Shown here one piece after another: positions 8,002-16,337 of a stretch of 64,000 nucleotides of DNA. Made by a program: the position numbers and the translations under genes. Position 1 is the stretch's first letter. Each line of letters opens with the position of its first letter. The stretch comes from Cronobacter muytjensii ATCC 51329. Lineage in GTDB: Bacteria; Pseudomonadota; Gammaproteobacteria; Enterobacterales; Enterobacteriaceae. The notes beneath the pieces are model-generated. The model ran no database searches, was not told where the DNA came from, and saw only the letters and a program-made list of their open reading frames with translations. The stretch is from NCBI RefSeq assembly GCF_001277195.1, contig NZ_CP012268.1, positions 3,286,001 through 3,350,000 of the forward strand, written 5' to 3'.

Positions 8002-10365
8002 ATGAAAAAACGTATTCCCACCTTGCTGGCCACCATGATTGGCACAGCCCTTTACAGCCAACAAGGCATGGCTGCCGATCTTGCTTCTCAATGTAAGCTT
8101 GGCATTCCCACCTACAACCGACCCCTGGTTCAGGGCGAGCCTAACCAGCTGCCGGTGACGATTAACGCCGATCACGCTAAAGGTAACTACCCGGACGACG
8201 CGGTGTTTACCGGTAATGTGGATATTCAGCAAGGTAATGGTCGTCTGCAGGCGGATGAAGTACAGCTTCATCAGAAACAGGCGGAAGGCCAGCCAGAGCC
8301 CGTGCGCACGGTCGATGCCCTGGGTAATGTGCACTATGATGACAATCAGGTCATCCTGAAAGGTCCTAAAGCGTGGGCAAATTTAAATACTAAAGATACC
8401 AACGTCTGGGACGGCGATTACCAGATGGTGGGCCGTCAGGGTCGCGGCACCGCGGATCTGATGAAACAGCGCGGCGAAAACCGCTACACCATTCTCGAAA
8501 ACGGCTCCTTTACGTCGTGCCTGCCGGGCTCAGACACCTGGAGCGTCGTGGGCAGCGAAGTGATCCACGACCGCGAAGAACAGGTGGCGGAAATCTGGAA
8601 CGCGCGCTTTAAGCTCGGCCCGGTGCCGGTGTTCTACAGCCCCTATCTCCAACTGCCGGTCGGCGACAAGCGTCGCTCAGGCTTTCTTATTCCGAACGCG
8701 AAATACAGTACCACTAACTATTTCGAGTTCTCATTGCCGTATTACTGGAACATCGCGCCGAACTTCGACGCCACCATTACGCCGCACTATATCCATAAGC
8801 GCGGCAACGTGCAGTGGCAGAACGAATTCCGCTACCTGACCCACGCGGGCGCAGGCCTGATGGAGTTCGACTATCTGCCGTCCGATGACGTCTATCAGGA
8901 CGAAAATCCGGGGATGAGCGACAAGCACCGCTGGCTGTTCTACTGGCAGCATGGCGGCGTGATGGATCAGGTGTGGCGCTTTAACGTTAACTACACCAAG
9001 GTTAGCGACACCAGCTACTTTAATGATTTCGACTCCAAATACGGCTCAAGTACTGATGGCTACGCCAGGCAGTTTTTCAGCGTTGGCTATGCGGTTGAGA
9101 ACTTCGACGCGACGCTCTCAACACTCCAGTTTCAGGTGTTCGACACTTCTCGCGGGGACTCTTATCGCGCTGAACCGCAGCTTGACATGAATTTCTATCA
9201 GAACGACGTCGGCCCGTTTGACACCCGTCTTTATGCCCAGGCGGTGCGCTTTACCAACGTGAACGAAAACCTGCCGGAAGCGACGCGTCTGCACCTTGAG
9301 CCGACCATGAATCTGCCGATGTCTAACGACTGGGGCAGCCTGAATGCCGAAGCAAAACTGCTGGCGACCCACTACCAGCAGGAAAATCTGGATCGCTATC
9401 GCGAATATCGCGGCGGTAAAAATGAAGCGGCTAACAATCTGGAAGATTCGGTTAACCGTGTACTGCCGCAGTTTAAGCTCGACGGCAAAATGGTCTTTGA
9501 GCGCGACGCGGGTCTTATCGGCAATGGCTTTACCCAGACGCTGGAGCCGCGCGCGCAGTACCTCTACGTGCCGTACCGCGATCAGAGCGCCATTAATAAC
9601 TACGACTCCTCGCTGCTGCAGTCCGACTACTCCGGCCTGTTCCGCGACCGTACTTACGGCGGCCTTGACCGCATCGCCTCAGCCAATCAGGTAACGACCG
9701 GCGTCACGTCGCGTGTTTATGACGACGCGTCCGTTGAACGTTTTAACGTTTCTGTAGGTCAAATCTACTACTTCACCCAGTCCCGTACCGGCGATGACGA
9801 TATTAACTGGGAGAAGAACAAAGATACCGGCTCAATGGTCTGGGCGGGCGATACTTACTGGCGTATCAGCGATCGCTGGGGCCTGCGCGGCGGCGTGCAG
9901 TATGACGCGCGTCTCGCGAACGTCGCCACCGGTAACGGCGTGCTTGAATATCGTCGCGATGACGATCGCGTCGTACAGCTTAACTACCGTTACGCCAGCC
10001 CGGAGTATATCCAGGCCACGCTGCCTTCGTATTCAACGGCGGAGCAGTATAAAGACGGTATTAATCAGGTGGGCATGACGGCAAGCTGGCCGATTGTGGA
10101 TCGCTGGTCGGTGGTGGGCGCGTATTACTACGACACCAATGCCAACGAGGCCGCCGATCAGATGCTCGGCGTGCAGTACAACTCCTGCTGTTATGCTATC
10201 CGCGTCGGTTATGAGCGTAAAATCAACGGCTGGGATATCGATAAGAGCAAATACGACGAAGTCATTGGCTTCAACATTGAGCTGCGCGGCCTGAGCTCCA
10301 ACTACGGTCTCGGCACCCAGCAGATGCTGCGCTCGAACATTCTGCCGTATCAGCGCTCCATGTAA
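8002..10365 (+). CDS. lptD: LPS-assembly outer-membrane protein LptD
   Basis: LptD with LptE inserts lipopolysaccharide into the outer leaflet of the outer membrane. It has 787 residues (784 in E. coli). The frame opens at 7975, but the ATG at 8002 gives the conserved signal peptide MKKRIPTLLATMIGTALYSQ, cleaved near residue 24. The N-terminal periplasmic domain is followed by the C-terminal beta-barrel. The four cysteines of the essential interdomain disulfides are present: C31, C173, C729 and C730. surA follows after 53 bases, as in E. coli. SurA itself chaperones LptD to the outer membrane. Confidence 0.98.
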   Translation: MKKRIPTLLATMIGTALYSQQGMAADLASQCKLGIPTYNRPLVQGEPNQLPVTINADHAKGNYPDDAVFTGNVDIQQGNGRLQADEVQLHQKQAEGQPEPVRTVDALGNVHYDDNQVILKGPKAWANLNTKDTNVWDGDYQMVGRQGRGTADLMKQRGENRYTILENGSFTSCLPGSDTWSVVGSEVIHDREEQVAEIWNARFKLGPVPVFYSPYLQLPVGDKRRSGFLIPNAKYSTTNYFEFSLPYYWNIAPNFDATITPHYIHKRGNVQWQNEFRYLTHAGAGLMEFDYLPSDDVYQDENPGMSDKHRWLFYWQHGGVMDQVWRFNVNYTKVSDTSYFNDFDSKYGSSTDGYARQFFSVGYAVENFDATLSTLQFQVFDTSRGDSYRAEPQLDMNFYQNDVGPFDTRLYAQAVRFTNVNENLPEATRLHLEPTMNLPMSNDWGSLNAEAKLLATHYQQENLDRYREYRGGKNEAANNLEDSVNRVLPQFKLDGKMVFERDAGLIGNGFTQTLEPRAQYLYVPYRDQSAINNYDSSLLQSDYSGLFRDRTYGGLDRIASANQVTTGVTSRVYDDASVERFNVSVGQIYYFTQSRTGDDDINWEKNKDTGSMVWAGDTYWRISDRWGLRGGVQYDARLANVATGNGVLEYRRDDDRVVQLNYRYASPEYIQATLPSYSTAEQYKDGINQVGMTASWPIVDRWSVVGAYYYDTNANEAADQMLGVQYNSCCYAIRVGYERKINGWDIDKSKYDEVIGFNIELRGLSSNYGLGTQQMLRSNILPYQRSM

Positions 10366-10418
10366 TGCTCAGGTTTTGACACATTCTCCGCTTTGCGGTT
10401 AAACGAAATGGAAAAGGT

Positions 10419-11705
10419 ATGAAGAACTGGAAAACGCTGCTTCTCGGTATCACCCTGGTGGTGAATACCAGCTTCGCTGCTCCGCAGGTTGTCGATAAAG
10501 TTGCAGCCGTCGTGAACAACGGCGTGGTACTGGAAAGTGACGTTGATGGCCTTATGCAGTCGGTAAAGCTTAATGCAAACCAGGCCGGCCAGCAGCTCCC
10601 GGACGACAGCACGCTGCGTCATCAGATCCTCGAACGTCTGATCATGGATCAGATTATGTTGCAGATGGGTCAGAAAATGGGCGTGAAAGTCAGCGATGAG
10701 CAGCTCGATCAGGCTATCGCCAACATCGCCAAACAAAACAACATGACGCTCGATCAGATGCGTAGCCGTCTGGCCTATGACGGCCTGAACTACAACACCT
10801 ATCGCGCGCAGATCCGCAAAGAGATGATTATCTCTGAGGTACGTAATAACGAGGTGCGTCGTCGCGTCACTATCCTGCCGCAGGAAGTGGAAACGCTGGC
10901 CGAACAGGTCGGCAATCAGAATGACGCCAGCACCGAGCTGAACCTGAGCCATATTCTGATCCCACTGCCGGAAAATCCGACGGCCGATCAGGTGAGCGAA
11001 GCGGAAACCCAGGCGCGTTCCATTATCGATCAGGCGCGTAACGGCAGCGATTTTGGCAAGCTGGCGATGACCTATTCCGCTGACCAGCAGGCGCTGAAAG
11101 GCGGCCAGATGGGCTGGGGACGTATCCAGGAGTTGCCGTCTGTGTTCGCCCAGGCGTTGAGCACCGCGAAGAAAGGCGACGTGATTGGCCCGATCCGCTC
11201 CGGCGTCGGTTTCCATATCATTAAGGTCAACGATCTGCGCGGCCAGTCTCAGACCGTATCGGTGACGGAAGTCCACGCACGCCACATTCTGCTGAAGCCG
11301 TCGCCGATCATGACCGATCAGCAAGCGCGCCTGAAGCTTGAAGAGATCGCGGCAGACATTAAGAGCGGTAAAACCACCTTTGCGCAGGCCGCACGCGAGT
11401 TCTCGCAGGATCCGGGTTCGGCTAACCAGGGCGGCGATCTCGGCTGGGCGGCGGCGGATGTTTACGATCCGGCGTTCCGCGACGCGCTGATGAACCTGAG
11501 CAAAGGGCAGATGAGCACGCCGGTGCACTCCTCTTTCGGCTGGCATCTGATTGAACTGCTGGATACTCGTAAGAGCGACCGCACCGACGCGGCGCAGAAA
11601 GATCGCGCCTACCGGATGCTGTTTAACCGCAAATTCTCCGAAGAAGCGGCAACCTGGATGCAGGAACAACGCGCCAGCGCCTACGTGAAAATCCTGAGCA
11701 ACTGA
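10419..11705 (+). CDS. surA: Periplasmic chaperone and peptidyl-prolyl isomerase SurA
   Basis: SurA carries unfolded outer-membrane proteins, including LptD and porins, across the periplasm to the Bam complex. The length of 428 residues equals E. coli SurA. There is a signal peptide with cleavage after A20 (NTSFA-APQ), an N-terminal chaperone domain, two parvulin domains (about 173-272 and 283-382) and a short C-terminal helix. Its stop codon shares one base with the pdxA start (TGATG), indicating translational coupling in a surA-pdxA-rsmA-apaG-apaH operon. Confidence 0.98.
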   Translation: MKNWKTLLLGITLVVNTSFAAPQVVDKVAAVVNNGVVLESDVDGLMQSVKLNANQAGQQLPDDSTLRHQILERLIMDQIMLQMGQKMGVKVSDEQLDQAIANIAKQNNMTLDQMRSRLAYDGLNYNTYRAQIRKEMIISEVRNNEVRRRVTILPQEVETLAEQVGNQNDASTELNLSHILIPLPENPTADQVSEAETQARSIIDQARNGSDFGKLAMTYSADQQALKGGQMGWGRIQELPSVFAQALSTAKKGDVIGPIRSGVGFHIIKVNDLRGQSQTVSVTEVHARHILLKPSPIMTDQQARLKLEEIAADIKSGKTTFAQAAREFSQDPGSANQGGDLGWAAADVYDPAFRDALMNLSKGQMSTPVHSSFGWHLIELLDTRKSDRTDAAQKDRAYRMLFNRKFSEEAATWMQEQRASAYVKILSN

Positions 11706-12700
11706 TGGTAAAAACCCCACGAGTGGTCATTACACCCGGCGAGCCCGCCGGGATTGGCCCCGACCTGGTCGTTGCGCTTGCCCAGCACGCCTGGCCTGCG
11801 CAACTGGTCGTCTGCGCCGACCCGACGCTGCTCACGGCGCGGGCGGCGCAGCTTGATTTACCGCTCACGCTGTTGCCCTACTCTTCCGACGCTCCCGCCC
11901 TCCCTCAAGCGGCGGGTACGCTCACTCTTCTGCCCGTCACCTTACAGGCGCCTGTCAAACCCGGTACGCTGGCCTCAGCTAACGGCATTTATGTTGTCGA
12001 AACGCTGGCGCGCGCCTGCGATGGTTGCCTTCGCGGCGAATTCGACGCGCTGGTGACCGGGCCGGTGCATAAAGGAATTATCAACGACGCGGGCATTCCG
12101 TTTACCGGGCATACCGAGTTTTTTGAAGCGCGCGCCGGCAGTGAAAAAGTAGTGATGATGCTCGCCACCGAAGCGCTGCGCGTGGCGCTGGTAACCACGC
12201 ACCTGCCGCTGAAAGCCGTCGCTGACGCCATCACACCCGATCTTTTGCGACATATCCTTACGACGCTGCATCATGATTTGCAAAGCAAGTTCGGCATTGC
12301 GCAGCCGCATGTGCTGGTCTGCGGCCTGAACCCGCACGCGGGCGAAGGCGGACATATGGGCACCGAAGAGATCGACACGATTATCCCTGTGCTGGAGGAG
12401 ATGCGCGCACGCGGAATGCATCTGACTGGTCCGCTACCGGCAGACACCCTTTTCCAGCCGAAATACCTCGAAAACGCCGATGCGGTACTGGCGATGTACC
12501 ACGATCAGGGCCTGCCCGTGCTAAAATACCAGGGATTTGGCCGCGCAGTGAACATCACGCTCGGCCTGCCTTTTATCCGCACGTCGGTCGATCACGGCAC
12601 CGCGCTGGAACTGGCAGGATCAGGAAACGCCAGCGTCGGCAGTTTTATCACGGCGCTTAATCTCGCCATCAGCATGGTTATGAACAGTAAGAATCAATGA
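11705..12700 (+). CDS. pdxA: 4-hydroxythreonine-4-phosphate dehydrogenase PdxA
   Basis: PdxA oxidises 4-phosphohydroxy-L-threonine with NAD in the DXP-dependent pathway to pyridoxal 5'-phosphate. It has 331 residues (329 in E. coli). The divalent metal ligands H166, H211 and H266 occur at exactly the E. coli positions (VTTHLPL, LNPHAGEGG, MYHDQG). Its start overlaps the surA stop by one base and its stop overlaps the rsmA start by four bases (ATGA), so it is tightly coupled within the operon. Confidence 0.97.
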   Translation: MVKTPRVVITPGEPAGIGPDLVVALAQHAWPAQLVVCADPTLLTARAAQLDLPLTLLPYSSDAPALPQAAGTLTLLPVTLQAPVKPGTLASANGIYVVETLARACDGCLRGEFDALVTGPVHKGIINDAGIPFTGHTEFFEARAGSEKVVMMLATEALRVALVTTHLPLKAVADAITPDLLRHILTTLHHDLQSKFGIAQPHVLVCGLNPHAGEGGHMGTEEIDTIIPVLEEMRARGMHLTGPLPADTLFQPKYLENADAVLAMYHDQGLPVLKYQGFGRAVNITLGLPFIRTSVDHGTALELAGSGNASVGSFITALNLAISMVMNSKNQ

Positions 12701-13518
12701 ATAATCGAGTCCATCAGGGCCATTTAGCCCGCAAACGCTTCGGGCAAAACTTCCTAAACGATCAGTTTGTGATCGACAGTATCGTATCGGCGATTAACCC
12801 GCAGAAAGGCCAGGCGATGGTTGAAATCGGCCCGGGCCTGGCGGCGTTAACCGAGCCGGTAGGCGAACGCCTCGACCAGCTTACCGTTATCGAGCTGGAC
12901 CGCGATCTCGCCGCGCGCCTGCAAACTCACCCGTTCCTCGGCCCGAAGCTGACCATTTATCAGCAGGATGCCATGACCATGAACTTCGGCGAACTTGCCG
13001 AGAAAATGGGGCAACCGCTGCGCGTGTTCGGCAATCTGCCGTACAACATCTCCACGCCGCTGATGTTCCACCTGTTTAGCTATACTAGTGCGATTGCCGA
13101 TATGCACTTCATGCTGCAAAAAGAAGTGGTCAACCGTCTGGTTGCCGGCCCGAACAGTAAGGCGTATGGTCGCTTAAGCGTGATGGCGCAATATTTCTGT
13201 CAGGTGATCCCGGTGCTTGAAGTGCCGCCGACCGCCTTTACGCCGCCGCCTAAAGTGGATTCCGCCGTGGTGCGTCTCGTGCCTCATACTACGCCGCCGC
13301 ATCCGGTGAAAGAGCTGCGTCTGTTAAGCCGTCTCACTACCGAAGCGTTTAACCAGCGTCGTAAAACCATCCGCAACAGCCTCGGCAATGTGTTCAGCCC
13401 GGAAGTGCTGACGTCGCTTGGCATTGACCCGGCCATGCGCGCCGAGAATATTTCTGTTGCGCAGTATTGCCAGATGGCGAACTATTTAGCTGATAATCCG
13501 CCCTCGAAGGAGAGCTAA
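12697..13518 (+). CDS. rsmA: 16S rRNA adenine N6,N6-dimethyltransferase RsmA (KsgA)
   Basis: RsmA dimethylates two adjacent adenines (A1518 and A1519) near the 3' end of 16S rRNA, a late checkpoint in 30S assembly. Loss of function gives kasugamycin resistance. It has 273 residues, as in E. coli. The SAM-binding motif E43-I-G-P-G47 and the catalytic N113-L-P-Y116 motif are intact. It overlaps pdxA by four bases and is two bases from apaG. Confidence 0.97.
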   Translation: MNNRVHQGHLARKRFGQNFLNDQFVIDSIVSAINPQKGQAMVEIGPGLAALTEPVGERLDQLTVIELDRDLAARLQTHPFLGPKLTIYQQDAMTMNFGELAEKMGQPLRVFGNLPYNISTPLMFHLFSYTSAIADMHFMLQKEVVNRLVAGPNSKAYGRLSVMAQYFCQVIPVLEVPPTAFTPPPKVDSAVVRLVPHTTPPHPVKELRLLSRLTTEAFNQRRKTIRNSLGNVFSPEVLTSLGIDPAMRAENISVAQYCQMANYLADNPPSKES

Positions 13519-13520
13519 AC

Positions 13521-13898
13521 ATGGTTGATTCACCCCGCGTTTGCGTACAGGTACAGAGCGTTTATATCGAGGCCCAGTCTTCTCCGGAGGATGAGCGTTT
13601 CGTCTTTGCCTATACCGTCACCGTCCGCAACCTGGGACGAACGCCTGTTCAGCTGCTGGGCCGCTACTGGCTTATCACCAATGGCAACGGTAAAGAGACC
13701 GAAGTCCAGGGGGAAGGCGTGGTCGGGGTTCAGCCTCATATTCAGCCCGGCGGCGAATACCAGTACACCAGCGGCGCGGTTATTGAAACGCCGTTCGGCA
13801 CGATGCAGGGCCATTACGAGATGGTGGATGACCAGGGCAACGGCTTCCGCCTTGATATCCCGGTTTTCCGCCTCGCCGTTCCCACACTCATTCACTGA
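13521..13898 (+). CDS. apaG: ApaG-domain protein
   Basis: A 125-residue protein with a single ApaG (fibronectin III-like beta-sandwich) domain, the same length as E. coli ApaG. The glycine-rich GEGVVGVQPHIQPGGEYQY segment is typical of the domain. Its exact role is unsettled; it has been linked to magnesium/cobalt tolerance. It sits between rsmA (2 bases upstream) and apaH (4 bases downstream) in one operon. A different frame is open right across this gene into apaH, but that is not the coding frame here. Confidence 0.93.
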   Translation: MVDSPRVCVQVQSVYIEAQSSPEDERFVFAYTVTVRNLGRTPVQLLGRYWLITNGNGKETEVQGEGVVGVQPHIQPGGEYQYTSGAVIETPFGTMQGHYEMVDDQGNGFRLDIPVFRLAVPTLIH

Positions 13899-13902
13899 TA
13901 CG

Positions 13903-14754
13903 ATGTCTACATATCTTATTGGCGACGTTCATGGTTGCTACGATGAACTGGTCGCGCTGTTACAGCAGGTTGAATTCACCCCTGGTAAAGATACGCTATG
14001 GCTGACCGGCGATCTGGTGGCCCGCGGCCCCGGCTCGCTGGAAGTGCTGCGCTACGTGCGCTCGCTCGGCGATGCCGTGCGCCTGGTGCTCGGTAACCAC
14101 GATCTGCATTTGTTAGCGGTTTTCGCGGGCATCAGCCGTAATAAGCCGAAGGACAGGGTCACGCCGCTGCTTGAAGCGCCGGACGCCGACGAGCTTATCA
14201 ACTGGCTGCGTCGTCAGCCGCTGTTGCAGGTGGATGAAGAGAAAAAGCTGGTGATGGCCCACGCGGGCATCACGCCGCAGTGGGATCTCGCCACCGCCCA
14301 GGCCTGCGCCCGCGATGTCGAAGCGGTGCTTTCAAGCGACAGCTACCCGCTGTTCCTCGATGCCATGTATGGCGATATGCCGAACAACTGGTCGCCGGAG
14401 CTGACCGGCCTTGCCCGCCTGCGCTTTATCACTAACGCATTTACACGCATGCGTTATTGTTTTCCGAACGGCCAGCTGGATATGTACTGCAAGGAAAGCC
14501 CGGAAAGCGCGCCTGCGCCGCTGAAGCCCTGGTTCGCCATTCCCGGTCCGGTCGCCGAAGAATATGCGATTGTGTTCGGGCACTGGGCGTCGCTTGAGGG
14601 CAAAGGCACGCCGGAAAACATCTATGGGCTGGATACCGGCTGCTGCTGGGGCGGCACCCTCACCTGCCTGCGCTGGGAGGATAAAGCCGTGTTTACCCAG
14701 CACTCCAACCGTCAGACCGACAGCGACGACGATAAAGCCGCCGTCGCGTCGTGA
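13903..14754 (+). CDS. apaH: Symmetrical diadenosine tetraphosphatase ApaH
   Basis: ApaH splits Ap4A to two ADP and also removes Np4 caps from RNA, so it links stress nucleotides with mRNA stability. It is a metallophosphoesterase with G7-D8-V-H10-G (motif 1), G-D37 (motif 2, GDLVARGP) and G-N65-H66-D67. The length is 283 residues (280 in E. coli). The open frame extends far upstream through apaG, but ATG at 13903 gives the conserved start MSTYLIGDVHG, four bases after the apaG stop. It is the last gene of the operon and ends before a terminator shared with folA. Confidence 0.96.
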   Translation: MSTYLIGDVHGCYDELVALLQQVEFTPGKDTLWLTGDLVARGPGSLEVLRYVRSLGDAVRLVLGNHDLHLLAVFAGISRNKPKDRVTPLLEAPDADELINWLRRQPLLQVDEEKKLVMAHAGITPQWDLATAQACARDVEAVLSSDSYPLFLDAMYGDMPNNWSPELTGLARLRFITNAFTRMRYCFPNGQLDMYCKESPESAPAPLKPWFAIPGPVAEEYAIVFGHWASLEGKGTPENIYGLDTGCCWGGTLTCLRWEDKAVFTQHSNRQTDSDDDKAAVAS

Positions 14755-14876
14755 TGCCAGAATGGCGAGCGCGCTACGCTTAGCGGTCGCCCCCTCCTGA
14801 AGCTCACATTACGACCATGACGCCCCGGGCGGGAAGCGAAGCGCCAGCCGCCATTACCCCAATAAAACCAAAGCCA

Positions 14877-14915
14877 TAAAAAAAGCGGATGCGCCCTGCG
14901 CCTCCGCTTTTTTTA
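14877..14915. terminator. Bidirectional terminator between apaH and folA
   Basis: AAAAGCGGA at 14881-14889 pairs with TCCGCTTTT at 14903-14911, and the loop holds an inner GCGC/GCGC pairing. A T-run follows on both strands, so it serves the convergent apaH and folA transcripts. Confidence 0.87.
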
Positions 14916-14938
14916 CATCACCGTCGCCGACGCGCGGA

Positions 14939-15418
14939 TTAACGGCGCTCAAGGATCTCGAAACAGTAGCTGTGTGAGTTTTTCTCGTCGGCGTCATGAA
15001 ACTCGCTGAACACCGACTGCCACTCGTCCGGCTCGTAATCCGGGAAATGGGTGTCGCCTTCCACTTCCGCATCGATATGGGTGAGATAAAGGCGCTGCGC
15101 ACGCGGCAGGAACTGTTCATACACGCGGCCGCCGCCGATGACCATCACCTCTTCGGCATCGCCGCAGGCCTGCAATGCGTCTTCAACAGAGCGCACCCAC
15201 ACTACGCGATCGTCATCGCCCGGACGGCTGCTGAGCACGATATTTTTACGCCCCGGCAGCGGGCGACCGATCGATTCCCAGGTCAGACGTCCCATGATAA
15301 CCGGTTTGTTAAGCGTGTTACGTTTAAACCAGGCGAGATCGGCAGGGAGGTCCCACGGCATGGCGTTTTCCATACCAATTACGCGATCCACCGCTAAGGC
15401 CGCAATCAGACTGATCAT
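14939..15418 (-). CDS. folA: Dihydrofolate reductase FolA
   Basis: FolA reduces dihydrofolate to tetrahydrofolate with NADPH and is the target of trimethoprim. It has 159 residues, the same as E. coli chromosomal DHFR. The catalytic D27 and the M20-loop residues (N18-A-M20-P-W22) are present. Positions often altered in trimethoprim resistance (P21, A26, D27, L28, W30, I94) look wild type. Position 45, next to the NADPH phosphate-binding R44, is Leu rather than the His of E. coli. The gene is monocistronic, convergent with apaH. Confidence 0.97.
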   Translation of the reverse strand: MISLIAALAVDRVIGMENAMPWDLPADLAWFKRNTLNKPVIMGRLTWESIGRPLPGRKNIVLSSRPGDDDRVVWVRSVEDALQACGDAEEVMVIGGGRVYEQFLPRAQRLYLTHIDAEVEGDTHFPDYEPDEWQSVFSEFHDADEKNSHSYCFEILERR

Positions 15419-15671
15419 TGATAATTTCCCAGGTGTAAAAAATTGCCGCCACTATACGGAAAGCGCAATCTTTAGTCGACTGGCGACCCGAACCAGGCGG
15501 AGAATTTTTTTTGTTCTGCTGCGCCGGGCACGATGCACAGGTGCGCGCCCGCGCGTTATCTCATTGAAACCACAAGCGCTTCGCCTTTACACCCCCGTAA
15601 AGCCCGCTGACGCGGATGCCAAAACAGGCTGAATGCTTTATAGTGCGCGCTCGTTGATGTGAGGATTGACC

Positions 15672-16286
15672 ATGCTGGAAACCACTCTTTTCGTTGCCAC
15701 CATCGCGGCGCTGGGTATGCTCTCGCCGGGCCCCGACTTCTTTCTGGTTATCAAAAACGCCGCGCGGTATCCGCGTAGCGCGGCGATGATGACGGCGGCG
15801 GGCGTGATCGCAGGCGTCGTCACGCACATGACTTACTGCGTGGCGGGCATCGCGGTGTTGATCACCACGACGCCGTGGCTTTTCGGCGCGCTGAAATATG
15901 TCGGCGCGGCATATCTGGTCTGGCTCGGCATCAATGCACTGCTGGCCCGCGGCACTACCAGCCTGGCGCTGGACGGCGTGGCGCAGGAATCCACCTCGCT
16001 CAAAAAGGCGTTTATCCAGGGCTATCTCTGCAACCTGCTGAACCCTAAAGCCACGCTGTTTTTCCTGGCGATGTTTACCCAGGTGCTGAACGTCAATTCC
16101 GGCATGATGGAAAAACTCTGGTACGCGGGCATTATCGTCGCGCTGACGCTGGTCTGGTGGCCGCTGCTGGTGTTGCTTATCCAGAGCGCGCCGGTGCGTC
16201 GCGGCCTGACCAAAGCACAGAAGATTATCGATAAACTGCTGGGCGGCATGCTGCTGGCGCTCGGCATCAAGGTGGCGCTGAGTTAA
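15672..16286 (+). CDS. LysE/RhtB-family amino-acid exporter
   Basis: An inner-membrane protein of 204 residues with about six hydrophobic helices. The N-terminal signature MLSPGPDFFLVIKNA is the family hallmark (SPGPD), and a second conserved feature is GYLCNLLNPKATLFF. Members export amino acids such as threonine, homoserine, leucine or lysine; the substrate cannot be told from sequence. ATG at 15672 is preferred over an in-frame TTG at 15666 because GAGGA at 15661-15665 is correctly spaced from it. It lies between folA and kefC, where E. coli has no gene, and is convergent with kefC. Confidence 0.85.
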   Translation: MLETTLFVATIAALGMLSPGPDFFLVIKNAARYPRSAAMMTAAGVIAGVVTHMTYCVAGIAVLITTTPWLFGALKYVGAAYLVWLGINALLARGTTSLALDGVAQESTSLKKAFIQGYLCNLLNPKATLFFLAMFTQVLNVNSGMMEKLWYAGIIVALTLVWWPLLVLLIQSAPVRRGLTKAQKIIDKLLGGMLLALGIKVALS

Positions 16287-16311
16287 CTCGCGCCCGCCAT
16301 TGATATAAAAG

Positions 16312-16337
16312 AAAACGCCCCTGACGGGGCGTTTTTT
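16312..16337. terminator. Intrinsic terminator between the LysE exporter and kefC
   Basis: AACGCCCC and GGGGCGTT flank a TGAC loop, with six T residues on the + strand and A-rich sequence on the other side. It can stop both convergent transcripts. Confidence 0.87.

Noticed and set aside
13525..13902. N-terminal extension of apaH through apaG
   Set aside because: The frame is open by chance under apaG; the conserved metallophosphatase begins at 13903, right after the apaG stop.
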